Source: Wenzhouxiangella sp. AB-CW3
Lineage (GTDB): Bacteria; Pseudomonadota; Gammaproteobacteria; Xanthomonadales; Wenzhouxiangellaceae
Assembly (NCBI RefSeq): GCF_014725735.1
Contig: NZ_CP061368.1
Span: 2,247,225-2,311,224 of the forward strand
Direction of reading: 5' to 3'
DNA: 64,000 nucleotides
Part shown: positions 29,183-38,231 of the stretch, piece after piece
Layout: every line of letters starts with the position of its first letter
Position numbering within the stretch: the first letter of the stretch is position 1
Position numbers and translations under genes: made by a program
The notes under the pieces: model-generated
Database searches by the model: none
Told to the model about the DNA's origin: nothing
Seen by the model: the letters and a program-made list of their open reading frames with translations, nothing else

Positions 29183-29919
29183 TGAAAAAGGGTCGGCCGG
29201 ATCAGGCCCAGGCGACTGCCCAGATGCTGAAGCGACACTCCGACCACCCCGAGTCCATACACGACACTGCGTGCCAGGTTGATTGACGAGGCCTCTTCGA
29301 AGTAACGCGTCGGGCAGGTGATCTCTCCGATCGGATACCCGCGATGAATGATCTGTGCCAGCATCTGGTTGTCAAAGATGAAATCATCGGAGTTGCCGTC
29401 CAGGTTGAGTGCCTGGAGCACTTCCGCCGAAAATGCACGATAGCCGGTGTGATATTCCGACAGCTTGGCCCCGGTACAGAGGTTCTGGAACAGGGTCAGG
29501 GCGCGGTTGGCAAGATACTTGTAAACCGGCATGCCTCCGCTGATTGCACCTCCACCGAGAATACGCGACCCCAGCACCACCGGAAACAGGCCGCTGGCGA
29601 CCAGGCTGGCCATGGCCGGCAACAGCATGGGCGTGTACTGGTAATCCGGATGCAGCATGATCACGATATCCGCATCGAGGGCCAGTGCCTTGCGGTAACA
29701 GGTCTTCTGGTTGGCGCCATAACCTCGATTGCGGTCATGCCGAATGACATGACGAATCCCGAGCGACTCGGCCACTTCAACCGTATCGTCCTGACTGGCG
29801 TCATCGACCAGGATGATCTCGTCGACCAGATCGCCCGGAATCTCCCGAACCGTCTGCGCGACGGTCTGCGCAGCATTGTAAGCTGGCAGCACAACAACGA
29901 GTTTCTTTCCCTGAATCAC
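29179..29919 (-). CDS. Family-2 glycosyltransferase (polyprenyl-phosphate sugar synthase-like)
   Basis: A 246-residue GT-A enzyme. It has 'LVVVLPAYNAAQTVAQTVRE' as the nucleotide-sugar strand, 'IILVDDASQDDT' as the first acidic motif, and 'DIVIMLHPDYQYTP' in the DxD position. 'LSEYHTGYRAFSAEVL' follows. The pattern matches dolichol/undecaprenyl-phosphate mannosyl- or glucosyltransferase-like proteins. GTG 29919 is chosen since GGGA lies upstream and homology begins there; the frame runs back to a TTG at 29973. No C-terminal membrane helices are seen. Co-translated with the GT-C enzyme. Confidence 0.85.
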   Translation of the reverse strand: MIQGKKLVVVLPAYNAAQTVAQTVREIPGDLVDEIILVDDASQDDTVEVAESLGIRHVIRHDRNRGYGANQKTCYRKALALDADIVIMLHPDYQYTPMLLPAMASLVASGLFPVVLGSRILGGGAISGGMPVYKYLANRALTLFQNLCTGAKLSEYHTGYRAFSAEVLQALNLDGNSDDFIFDNQMLAQIIHRGYPIGEITCPTRYFEEASSINLARSVVYGLGVVGVSLQHLGSRLGLIRPTLFQ

Positions 29920-29959
29920 GAAGGTCCCGGAAGTTCGTATTGGTCGGGGAGCCCGGAAT

Positions 29960-29988
29960 AGCCCCTGGCACAAATCGGCTCAGGGGCT
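29960..29988 (-). terminator. Possible terminator hairpin after the subtilase gene
   Basis: AGCCCCTG (29960-29967) and CAGGGGCT (29981-29988) form a perfect 8-bp stem 12 bases after the subtilase stop. The run after it on the minus strand is ATTCC, so termination may be partial and read into the GT2 gene. Confidence 0.4.
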
Positions 29989-29999
29989 CCCGACAACTC

Positions 30000-32900
30000 T
30001 CAACGGCACTCCATGCTTTCAGACAGCTTGCTGATCGGCACTTCGATCTCGAAGACATGCTCCAGCGGTTCGGCGGTGGTGAACTCCAGTCGCTCGGTTC
30101 CGCTCTGCTCACTGTCGAAGGTGCGCTCATAGACCCCGACGGTGTGGATCTCCAGCTCGGTCTCGGCACAACCGGGGCAGAATCCGCGATAGTCCAGCAA
30201 CTCCAGGACTTCATTGAACGGATCGGACTCCGGATCGCTGGCCAGCAACCAGCGCCCGACACCATCAACGTCGAAGTAATAGCGCACATGGGCCTGCACT
30301 TCATCGGTGACGATCATGGTGGTGCCGCCGGCCAGCACATCCGGCGAATACCAGTGCCCCGAATAACTAACCGGGCCGGTGCCATCGTCCGGGCATCGCC
30401 GGGACGCATCGGGCGACATGATTTCACTGCCATGAAAGCCATCCCGGCGCCACGCGAAGACCATCTTGTCGTCATCCAGCATGGTCAGGGCGACCTCACC
30501 GATCGGATCGTAGATCTGGCGCTCACCGGTGGCATTGCTGATGCGATCCAGAACAGCCGTCCACACCGAAGCGTCATTGTCGATCTCGCCAATGGCCTGA
30601 TAAAACACCGGCAGGCCATCGAGATCATAGCTGTACCAGGTCATGAACCCGGGGCCGGCTTGCTGCCACTCGATACCCTGGTTGATCACGCGGTCGCGCG
30701 GGCTCCACAAGCCACGCTGAGCCATGACCGGCGACGACTCGCTGATGCTCACGGACACATCGACCAGCGCCTCATCGTTGCCGGCGTTATCCAGCACCAC
30801 GTACCAGCGCCCGGCGGCGGCAGCGGCACTCAGGGTGATGCTGCTGCCAGAATCATTGCCCGAGCTGTCTTCGACACTGCCATCGGCCGGCGGCGTTCCA
30901 GGGGCATGGTCGGCCACCGCGTCGAAGGGCATGCGCTGCAGCTCGGCGGTCACGTCCGCGCTGCCATTCACCGTGACCTCGACAGCATCGGCGCCCGGCC
31001 CCACATCGAAAAACAGTCGATCATGACGCTGTTCGGAGGGCACCACCACCGGCAGTGTCTCGCCGGGGAAGATGGCCGTCGCCTCCGGTGTCAGGGCCTC
31101 CGTGCGCGTGACCGTGACCGGAACAACACCGGCATCGGCCAGTTCGTCCTCGTTGCTGGCCATGCCGATGGCGGCCATCCAGCGCTCGCCCCGACGCATG
31201 GCCGGTTGATCCCAGGCCACGGCCAGCTCCAGCGCCCCACCCGGATGATTGGGTAGGCCGGCTGCGGCCAGGGTGTAATCGCCACCCTCTTTCAGCACGG
31301 CGAACTCCAGGGAAACCGAGTCGTGCGCCTGGGCAGACGACGCCTCGTAGTTCTGCACGACGATCCACCAGGACCCGGCTTCGGGCGTGCTGATGCGACA
31401 GCTTGCTTCACCGTTGTCCGTGGTCGACTGTTCGCAAACCACCGCGTCGGCGGCTGGCTGCCCCTGCCCACCATTTCCAACCAGCAACCGCAGTTCCCCC
31501 CGGGTGGAGTCGCTTGAGATATCGGTTCGCAGCATCAATGCATCGTCCGGCACCTCGACTTCGAAAGTGCGGGTACCCGTACCACCGGAAAACGGATCGT
31601 CGGGAGTCCAGTCTTGCGCCAGGGTGAAGGACTCGGCTTCCGGCCTGGTCAGTGCCGAACTGCGATACACCGCTTCGTTCAAGACAGCCAGGACTTCCAG
31701 TTCGGCGGACTCGCGACCGCGCGTGTTCTGCGCCTCGATGTCGATCTCGACCGGTTGTTTCGCAGCCGCGGTCACCGAAACCGGCAGGCGCTGAGTCGAC
31801 AGCTCTGCATCTGCGGGCCGCAGCACCACGGCACCGCTGACCAGGCCATCGACGCCCTCGCCGGAGGCCGATGCGATGATGTCCAGGGTCTGGGATTCAC
31901 CGGCCGACAAGCTAAAGCTGGACGGCGTCACCTCGATGTCGGCATCGCCTTCGTACTCCACCGTCCATGACCCGGAACGAATCGCCTCGACTGTCCGAGT
32001 GAACTGGCAGTTGCTTTCACAGGTGCCAGAATACAGGCCAGCCAGGTTGAGCTGAGCCGGATCGCCGCCCAGAGCGGGATTGGCGTCGTCGAAGTCCGAT
32101 GGGGTCACCGGCAGATACAGTCCGACCCTGGCTGCCCGATCGACACGAATTCGACCCGCACCGCGTTCGATCATGTTGGCATCCCGCGTGTCCAACCGGA
32201 CCGGCAATGCTTCGGCGGTGGTTTCCAGCGCCGACTGCAGCATGTCCGGCGTCCAGTCCGGGTGCATGGCAATCAGCAGCGCGGCCGCACCAGCCACGTG
32301 CGGACTCGCCATCGAGGTGCCGCTGGAAGTGCCTACGGAGTTTTCGTCGGGCACCAGCCCGGCCAGCACCTGGTAGCCCGGCGCCATCACATTGGGCTTC
32401 ATGATGTCGGGCGCAAAACTTCCGGGGCCTCGGGAACTGAAATCCGAGACCCGATCCTGCCAGATGGAATTGACCATGCGCGACTGCTCCCCGTACAGCG
32501 TCGCCTGGGGATTGTTCATGGCGCGAATGGCCTCAAGCGCCTCTTCTCCCTGGTCGTTGTCCAACATGACCGCCGGGATGCTGGTGGTTTCCAGTCCGCC
32601 CATGGGAATGGCACTGGCACCGGGCTCATCGTTGTAGACCAATACAGCCCGCGCACCGGCGTCATCGGCGAGATTGACCTTCTGCTCAAACGTGCAGTCG
32701 CCACGGCTGACAAAGGCAATGGCGCCATCCAGGGCGTTGCTGTCGTAAGCTTCGCAACCCTTCAGGCCCGAACCGGCATCGTCGGCCGCAATGACCGGCG
32801 CGGTGATCGTGTGCGGAACCTCGGGCCCGAGCCCCGGCTCGACGAACAGTTCGGTCAGGCCGGCAATATCCACCCGATGTCCAAGCCGGCGACCATGACT

Positions 32901-34034
32901 GGTACTGCCCACCGCCAGTGTCCATGGTGCATTGGCGGGACTCGTCAGGGTTCCGGTCCCGGGACCATTGTTGCCGGCCGATGTCACGAACATGATGCCC
33001 GCTGCACGGATGTTGAGAAAGGCCCTCAGGTTCTGCCAGGGCTCGAGGGCATCGTCGCTGCCAATCGAGTAGTTGACGACATCGACCCCATCCTCGACCA
33101 CCTGTTCCAGCGCCTGGGTAATGGCGCTGCCCGAGCAGCGGCCAGCCACGTCCTCGTCATCGTAGTCCTCGGAGTAACACACCTTGTAGGACACGATATT
33201 GGCCCGTGGCGCCACCCCTGATGTGCTGAACGTGCCGTCGGTGCCGTCCAGACTGAAGTTCCAAGGGTTGCCGGCGGCGATCGATGCGACATGGGTGCCG
33301 TGTCCTTCTCCGTCCGGATCTCGGCCCCGGGTTCCCTCCTCGGTGAAATCCCATACACCGATGAGCTTGTCATTGCACCTGACCTCTTCGCTGGAACACT
33401 CGCCCAACTGCCCACCCAGCGGGTTGGAATACTCGTATCCCCCGGTATGCTCGGGGTCATCGGAAAAGTAGCGATGATCCCAATTGACGCCGGAATCGAT
33501 CACGCCAATCACGACCCCCTCGCCCCGGGTCGACAGGTCCGCCATGTCATTCCACACGGGCAGCGCCCCGATCACCTGCGGACCACGGTCGGTCTCCAGG
33601 CGCCAGGCCACGTCCGGCGTGACCCGTCGAACGCCGGGCAGCGCTTCCAGCTCACGCGCTTCTGTTTCGGAAAGGCGAACGCTGAAGCCATTGAGCACAT
33701 GGCGATAGACATGGCGGGGACGAATGTCGCGGCCAAGCTGTTCACGGGCACGGGCCAGTACATCGCTGCGCTCCCGGTCAAGAAACTCGGCGTAGGCGAC
33801 GACGTGAGGGGCTGAAGTATCCAGGCGGCGGCCTTCCGGAGCGGTGGCCTCCAAAGCCCTGCCGCCGGCCATCAGCTTCGCGCCCGACCCCGCTTGCGGT
33901 CCGTGGTACTGCAGGGTGGCATCGCTTTCCAGCTCAACGATCCACTGATCGGGAATGACATGGGATTGATCCGACCACCCTGCCACGGGCAGTGCCAGTC
34001 CGGTTGCGAGTATCAGGCTCAGAATGTACTTCAT
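30000..34034 (-). CDS. Secreted subtilisin-family serine protease with PA insert and long C-terminal extension
   Basis: A 1344-residue exported S8 protease. It has a signal peptide (1-19) and an I9-like propeptide (about 28-140). The catalytic triad is D180 (VIGVIDSGVNWDH), H245 (GEGHGTHVAS) and S574 (GTSMASPHVAG), with the oxyanion asparagine in SAGNNGPG. A protease-associated domain is inserted at about 400-510. Residues 620-1340 form several beta-sandwich regions, including PPC-like segments around 840-960 and 1030-1130, and end in a domain with several cysteines. Such enzymes are nutrient-scavenging extracellular proteases in marine gammaproteobacteria; no sorting signal was recognised at the C-terminus. 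The gene stands alone downstream of gor. Confidence 0.93.
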   Translation of the reverse strand: MKYILSLILATGLALPVAGWSDQSHVIPDQWIVELESDATLQYHGPQAGSGAKLMAGGRALEATAPEGRRLDTSAPHVVAYAEFLDRERSDVLARAREQLGRDIRPRHVYRHVLNGFSVRLSETEARELEALPGVRRVTPDVAWRLETDRGPQVIGALPVWNDMADLSTRGEGVVIGVIDSGVNWDHRYFSDDPEHTGGYEYSNPLGGQLGECSSEEVRCNDKLIGVWDFTEEGTRGRDPDGEGHGTHVASIAAGNPWNFSLDGTDGTFSTSGVAPRANIVSYKVCYSEDYDDEDVAGRCSGSAITQALEQVVEDGVDVVNYSIGSDDALEPWQNLRAFLNIRAAGIMFVTSAGNNGPGTGTLTSPANAPWTLAVGSTSHGRRLGHRVDIAGLTELFVEPGLGPEVPHTITAPVIAADDAGSGLKGCEAYDSNALDGAIAFVSRGDCTFEQKVNLADDAGARAVLVYNDEPGASAIPMGGLETTSIPAVMLDNDQGEEALEAIRAMNNPQATLYGEQSRMVNSIWQDRVSDFSSRGPGSFAPDIMKPNVMAPGYQVLAGLVPDENSVGTSSGTSMASPHVAGAAALLIAMHPDWTPDMLQSALETTAEALPVRLDTRDANMIERGAGRIRVDRAARVGLYLPVTPSDFDDANPALGGDPAQLNLAGLYSGTCESNCQFTRTVEAIRSGSWTVEYEGDADIEVTPSSFSLSAGESQTLDIIASASGEGVDGLVSGAVVLRPADAELSTQRLPVSVTAAAKQPVEIDIEAQNTRGRESAELEVLAVLNEAVYRSSALTRPEAESFTLAQDWTPDDPFSGGTGTRTFEVEVPDDALMLRTDISSDSTRGELRLLVGNGGQGQPAADAVVCEQSTTDNGEASCRISTPEAGSWWIVVQNYEASSAQAHDSVSLEFAVLKEGGDYTLAAAGLPNHPGGALELAVAWDQPAMRRGERWMAAIGMASNEDELADAGVVPVTVTRTEALTPEATAIFPGETLPVVVPSEQRHDRLFFDVGPGADAVEVTVNGSADVTAELQRMPFDAVADHAPGTPPADGSVEDSSGNDSGSSITLSAAAAAGRWYVVLDNAGNDEALVDVSVSISESSPVMAQRGLWSPRDRVINQGIEWQQAGPGFMTWYSYDLDGLPVFYQAIGEIDNDASVWTAVLDRISNATGERQIYDPIGEVALTMLDDDKMVFAWRRDGFHGSEIMSPDASRRCPDDGTGPVSYSGHWYSPDVLAGGTTMIVTDEVQAHVRYYFDVDGVGRWLLASDPESDPFNEVLELLDYRGFCPGCAETELEIHTVGVYERTFDSEQSGTERLEFTTAEPLEHVFEIEVPISKLSESMECR

Positions 34035-34064
34035 GATGCTCCAGCTCAGATTTTCGTTGATGAC

Positions 34065-35417
34065 TTAAGAAACGGGTGATCGCATGGTCACCAATTCCTC
34101 GGCAGCGGTGGGATGAATGCCGATGGTTCGATCAAAATCGGCCTTGCTCAACCCGGCACGCACGGCGACTGCGAAACCCTGCATCATTTCCGGCGCATCC
34201 AGACCGACGACATGGCAACCCAGCACGCGATCCGAAGCGGCGTCAACGACCAGCTTCATCAGCCCCTTTTCCTGCCTGCCCGCCAGAGTATATTTCATCG
34301 GGGTGAACTGCGACCTGAAAATGCGAATCGAATCGTAGCGTTCCCGAGCTTCTTCCTCAGTCAGGCCCACGGTAGCCACGGGCGGCTGACTGAACACGGC
34401 CGCGGGCGTGTCGGCGTGATCCAGCGGACGATCCATGCCGCCAAACTGCGTATCGGCAAAGGCATGCCCCTCCATCAAAGCAACTGGCGTCAGGTTGATG
34501 CGATCGGTCACATCGCCAACGGCAAAAATGCTGTCCACGCTGGTGCGGCTGTAGTTGTCGACTTCGATCCGGGTTCCGGCACCCGTTTCCACGCCGGCAG
34601 CATCCAGCCCGAGATCCCCGGTATACGGATGGCGCCCGGTTGCAAACATCACCTGATCGTACTCGGCGCTGGAATCGTCGGAAAACGTAACCTCTACTCC
34701 GCCCCCGCTCCTTTCCAGACGTGCCGGCGAAACCTGGTAGCGTAGGTCGATTCCGCGTCCGCGCAGGCCCGCATCAACGGCCTTGCGTATGTCATGATCG
34801 AACCCCCGCAACACCAGGTCGCGGCGGTAGGCCAGGGTCACCCGGCTGCCTAGGCCGGCAAAAATCCCGGCAAACTCCACCGCAATGTAGCCGGCCCCGA
34901 TCACCAGCACTCGCTCCGGAAGCTCGGCCAGGTGGAAGGCCTCGTCGGACGTGATGCCGAGCTCATGGCCCGGAATATCGGGCACCCCCGGCCGTCCCCC
35001 CACCGCGATCAGAATTCTTTCTGCCGTGATCTTGCGGCCATCGACCTCCACCGTATGAGCATCCACGAGGCGACCGCGTCCCATGTGCAGGTCCACGCCG
35101 GCGTTCTCCAGCAGCTTGATGTAGATGCCGTTGAGGCGGTCGATCTCGCGATCCTTGGCCGCGATCAGGGCCGGCCAGTCGAATGTCGACTCGCCAAGCT
35201 GCCATCCGTAGCCGGCAGCATCCTCGAACTGCTCGGCAAACTGCGATGCATAGACCAGCAACTTCTTGGGCACACACCCGCGTATTACACAAGTTCCGCC
35301 GACACGCGATTCTTCGCAGATGCCGACCCGGGCGCCGTGGCCGGCGGCAATGCGCGAAGCCCGCACGCCTCCCGAACCCGCACCGATAACGAACAGATCG
35401 TAGTCAAACCGGCTCAT
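34065..35417 (-). CDS. gor: Glutathione-disulfide reductase
   Basis: An FAD-dependent, 450-residue pyridine-nucleotide disulfide reductase that regenerates reduced glutathione with NADPH. It shows the FAD site GAGSGG (12-17), the redox pair C43/C48 in GGTCVIRGCVPKK, an NAD(P) site 'VLVIGAGYIAVEFAG', and the C-terminal catalytic 'GIHPTAAEE'. The missing gap residues around the redox site match glutathione rather than dihydrolipoamide reductases. ATG 35417 has AGGG upstream; the frame to 35450 lacks a ribosome site. It is divergent from the DUF3293-ccm operon. Confidence 0.93.
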   Translation of the reverse strand: MSRFDYDLFVIGAGSGGVRASRIAAGHGARVGICEESRVGGTCVIRGCVPKKLLVYASQFAEQFEDAAGYGWQLGESTFDWPALIAAKDREIDRLNGIYIKLLENAGVDLHMGRGRLVDAHTVEVDGRKITAERILIAVGGRPGVPDIPGHELGITSDEAFHLAELPERVLVIGAGYIAVEFAGIFAGLGSRVTLAYRRDLVLRGFDHDIRKAVDAGLRGRGIDLRYQVSPARLERSGGGVEVTFSDDSSAEYDQVMFATGRHPYTGDLGLDAAGVETGAGTRIEVDNYSRTSVDSIFAVGDVTDRINLTPVALMEGHAFADTQFGGMDRPLDHADTPAAVFSQPPVATVGLTEEEARERYDSIRIFRSQFTPMKYTLAGRQEKGLMKLVVDAASDRVLGCHVVGLDAPEMMQGFAVAVRAGLSKADFDRTIGIHPTAAEELVTMRSPVS

Positions 35418-35482
35418 TCGAACCCTGCTCCCGTCCGCCAACGGCGGCAATGGGCGATAACAGTCATTTCATATCCTTGTTT

Positions 35483-35524
35483 TTGATCCAGGTCATAACC
35501 CCGCATCCGCGGAGGGTAGAATAT
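35483..35524 (+). promoter_or_regulatory. FNR/Anr-type promoter of the DUF3293-ccm operon
   Basis: TTGAT-CCAG-GTCAT (35483-35496) matches the Anr/FNR site TTGAT-N4-(A/G)TCAA except at the last base. A -10 region GTAGAATATTAA follows (TAGAAT at 35517-35522). The predicted start near 35529-35531 puts the site centre at about -39.5 to -41.5, the class II activator position. Oxygen-dependent control suits a cytochrome c maturation operon. Confidence 0.55.
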
Positions 35525-35556
35525 TAACGCACGAGCCATTCAGTCCGAATCAGCCG

Positions 35557-36045
35557 ATGACCATGCCAGCATACAGCGACCCGCAAGCGGATCTGCTGCA
35601 GGCCTTCCTGCAGACCGAGTACCGGGTATTGCCATCGACCAATGCGGCGGGCGTGGCGATCGATGTGTTGATCGGCAGGCATCACCCCCGGCTCGACCAG
35701 TTCACAGAACACCGCGACTGGGCCATAGTCACCGCCTTCAACCCCGGAGGGCATGCCGACCAGCCCAGTGCCAACAAGCAGCGCCATCAGCAGCTGCTTG
35801 CGGCCGTTGCCAGTGCCGGCCTGGATTTTCTGCCGGCCTGCAACCACGACCCGTCCGATCGATGGCCCGACGAGCCTTCCCTGCTTATTATCGCGCCTGA
35901 TCGCGACTGGCTGATCGCCCTGGCACTTCGCCTGGGCCAGCACGCCCTGGTCAGCGCTCGCCCGTCGAAAGCCGCCGAGTTGTGGCTGATAGCAGGCACG
36001 TGGCCCGAGCCGCTGCCGGCCCATGTGCGCATGGTGCGCCAATGA
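35557..36045 (+). CDS. DUF3293-domain protein
   Basis: A 162-residue soluble protein. 'WAIVTAFNPGGHADQPSANKQRHQQL' followed by 'GLDFLPACNHDPSDRWPDEPSLLI' is the DUF3293 signature. Its role is unknown. It is the first gene after the FNR-like promoter, and its TGA overlaps the ccmA ATG (ATGA), so translation of ccmA is coupled to it. Whether it assists cytochrome c maturation or merely shares the promoter cannot be told from sequence. Confidence 0.85.
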   Translation: MTMPAYSDPQADLLQAFLQTEYRVLPSTNAAGVAIDVLIGRHHPRLDQFTEHRDWAIVTAFNPGGHADQPSANKQRHQQLLAAVASAGLDFLPACNHDPSDRWPDEPSLLIIAPDRDWLIALALRLGQHALVSARPSKAAELWLIAGTWPEPLPAHVRMVRQ

Positions 36046-36641
36046 ACCGAATGCTCGAAACCCGTCAGGCCAGCTTCGCGCGCAGCGGCGAAAGCGTGTT
36101 TGCGCCGGTGGATCTGACCCTGGCGGCCGGCGAGGCGCTGATCGTGCTTGGGCCCAACGGCTGCGGCAAGACCACCTTGCTGCGCATGCTTGCCGGCATT
36201 CTGCGCCCCTGGGAAGGCGAGGTCATTCGCCACTGTCAGCCCGCCTTTCTCGGCCACCTGCCGGCCTTCAAGGGCGACCTGAGCTGCCGCGAAAACCTGG
36301 CGTTCCAGCGTCGTTTTCACGGCGGCGAAGGACTCAACGAGAATCGGGCCCTGGCCCGGGCCGGTCTGGCCGGACTGGGCCTTCGCCCCGCGCGCACCCT
36401 TTCGGCCGGGCAGAAACGCCGCCTGGGACTGGCCGGACTGCTGGTTGCCCCACGTTCGCTATGGCTGCTGGACGAGCCCTACGCCAGCCTAGATGACGCC
36501 GGCTGCCAATTGGTCGATCAACTGCTGACCGAGCACCTGGCCACCGGCGGCGCCGTGGCACTTTCGGCTCACCAGCGCAAGCCCATCCTCGAGGTCAATC
36601 TGGCACGCCTGGAACTGACTGCCGCGGGGGCACCCGAATGA
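36042..36641 (+). CDS. ccmA: Haem exporter ATP-binding protein CcmA
   Basis: A 199-residue ABC ATPase. Walker A is GPNGCGKTT, the signature LSAGQKRR, and Walker B LWLLDEPYASLD. With CcmB, C and D it drives release of haem-loaded CcmE in System I cytochrome c maturation. ATG 36042 was chosen for its overlap with the DUF3293 stop and its fit to the family start; the frame extends to 35982. Its end overlaps ccmB by four bases. Confidence 0.96.
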   Translation: MNRMLETRQASFARSGESVFAPVDLTLAAGEALIVLGPNGCGKTTLLRMLAGILRPWEGEVIRHCQPAFLGHLPAFKGDLSCRENLAFQRRFHGGEGLNENRALARAGLAGLGLRPARTLSAGQKRRLGLAGLLVAPRSLWLLDEPYASLDDAGCQLVDQLLTEHLATGGAVALSAHQRKPILEVNLARLELTAAGAPE

Positions 36642-37309
36642 TCGTTCGCAGCATGACCGCACTTGTCGCACGCGATCTGCGCCTGGCTGTCCGGCACGGC
36701 GGCGAATCACTGATGCCGCTGATCTTTCTGTTTTCCGTCATCATTCTCATTCCACTGGGCGTGGGCCCCGGCCCCAACCTGCTCTCGGCCATCGCGCCCG
36801 GCATGATCTGGGTGGCCGCCCTGCTCGCCAGCCTGCTGGCGCTGGAAAACCTGTTTCGTCCCGATCTCGAAGACGGCACGCTGGAGCAGTGGTGGATCGG
36901 TTCCTGCCCGGCCGGCGCCCTGGTCGTGGCGCGGTTGTTCAGCCACTGGCTGATCACCGCGGTACCGGTGATCGTGTTCGCACCGCTGGCCGCACAGATG
37001 CTTTATTTGCCCGCCGAGGCACTGGGCGTATTGGTCCTGAGCCTGCTGATGGGCACCCCGATCCTCAGCCTGGTCGGCGGCCTGGCGGCCGCCTTGACGC
37101 TGGGGACGAACCGCGGCAGCGTCCTGTTGTCCATCCTGGTGTTTCCGCTCGTTGTGCCGGTGCTCATCTTTGCCACCGGCGCGGTATCGGCTGCCGCCGA
37201 TGACCTGAGCGCGAGGGCTCACCTGGGCATGCTGGGCGCACTGCTGATTCTGGCCATTACGCTGGTCCCCCTGGCGACCAGCGCTGCACTGAGACTGAAT
37301 ATCGAATGA
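36638..37309 (+). CDS. ccmB: Haem exporter membrane protein CcmB
   Basis: A 223-residue protein with six membrane helices. Conserved segments are 'LARDLRLAVR'-like at the N-terminus and 'LLALENLFRPDLEDGTLEQWW', typical of CcmB. It is the membrane partner of CcmA. Overlaps ccmA and ccmC by ATGA at both ends. Confidence 0.96.
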   Translation: MIVRSMTALVARDLRLAVRHGGESLMPLIFLFSVIILIPLGVGPGPNLLSAIAPGMIWVAALLASLLALENLFRPDLEDGTLEQWWIGSCPAGALVVARLFSHWLITAVPVIVFAPLAAQMLYLPAEALGVLVLSLLMGTPILSLVGGLAAALTLGTNRGSVLLSILVFPLVVPVLIFATGAVSAAADDLSARAHLGMLGALLILAITLVPLATSAALRLNIE

Positions 37310-38064
37310 TCTGGAAAACCATCAAGGTCAACTTTCATCGCCTCGGCTCACCGCCGACGTTTTATCGCCTGGCCCAGGTGCTCTCGCCCTGGCTGTGGGG
37401 CGGTTTCGTCCTGTGTGCCGCCATCGGCCTGTACCAGGCGCTCTACGTCGTGCCGCCGGACTATCAGCAATCCGACAGCTTCCGCATTCTCTATATCCAC
37501 GTGCCCTCGGCCTGGCAGGCCATGGCCGGCTACGTGGTCATGGCCATACTGGCAGTGATCGCCCTGGTCTGGCGCATTCGCACCGTGGAAATCATGGCCA
37601 TGGCCGGCGCCCCGATTGGCGCGGCCTTCACGTTTATCTGCCTGGCCACCGGCTCGCTGTGGGGACGGCCGATGTGGGGCACGTGGTGGGCCTGGGATGC
37701 GCGCCTGACCTCCATGCTGGTACTGCTGTTCATCTACCTCGGCATCATGGGTCTGTACGCCGCGTTCGAAGATCGACGCAAGGGCGCGCGCGTGGCCTGT
37801 ATCCTGATACTGGTCGGTGTGGTGAACATCCCCATCATCCATTTTTCAGTCGAATGGTGGACCACGCTGCATCAAGGCGCGACAATCCGGCTGTTCTCCG
37901 GCGAGTCCACCCTGCATGAAAGCATGATGCCGCCGCTGGTGTGGATGACCGTCGCGGTAAAATTGATGTTCGGCGCCGCCCTGCTCGACCGCGCCCGCAA
38001 CGACCTGCTCGACCAGGACCGGCGCAAGGGCTGGGTGCAGACCCGACTGGGAGAAGCCGCATGA
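37306..38064 (+). CDS. ccmC: Haem-handling protein CcmC
   Basis: A 252-residue, six-helix haem-handling protein that loads haem onto CcmE. The tryptophan-rich WWD motif 'MWGTWWAWDARLTSML' faces the periplasm. The flanking histidines that ligate haem are in 'YIHVPSAWQAM' and 'IIHFSVEWWTTLHQG'. Its stop overlaps the ccmD start. Confidence 0.97.
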   Translation: MIWKTIKVNFHRLGSPPTFYRLAQVLSPWLWGGFVLCAAIGLYQALYVVPPDYQQSDSFRILYIHVPSAWQAMAGYVVMAILAVIALVWRIRTVEIMAMAGAPIGAAFTFICLATGSLWGRPMWGTWWAWDARLTSMLVLLFIYLGIMGLYAAFEDRRKGARVACILILVGVVNIPIIHFSVEWWTTLHQGATIRLFSGESTLHESMMPPLVWMTVAVKLMFGAALLDRARNDLLDQDRRKGWVQTRLGEAA

Positions 38065-38231
38065 TTCCTGATTTCGAATACGCCGTATACGTCTGGACCA
38101 GCTACGGCATCTTTGCCGCGGTCATCGCCTGGCAATTCCTGCAACCGCAATTGAGGAAACGCCGGATCGAAGCCGAGGTCCGAGAAGAGCAAGCACTGCA
38201 AACAGGTAGCTACGATGACACCAACCCGTAA
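38061..38231 (+). CDS. ccmD: Haem exporter protein CcmD
   Basis: A 56-residue protein with one membrane helix ('YVWTSYGIFAAVIAWQF') and a charged cytoplasmic tail, as in CcmD. It stabilises the CcmABC-CcmE complex. It overlaps ccmC by four bases and ccmE by 17 bases. Confidence 0.92.
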   Translation: MIPDFEYAVYVWTSYGIFAAVIAWQFLQPQLRKRRIEAEVREEQALQTGSYDDTNP

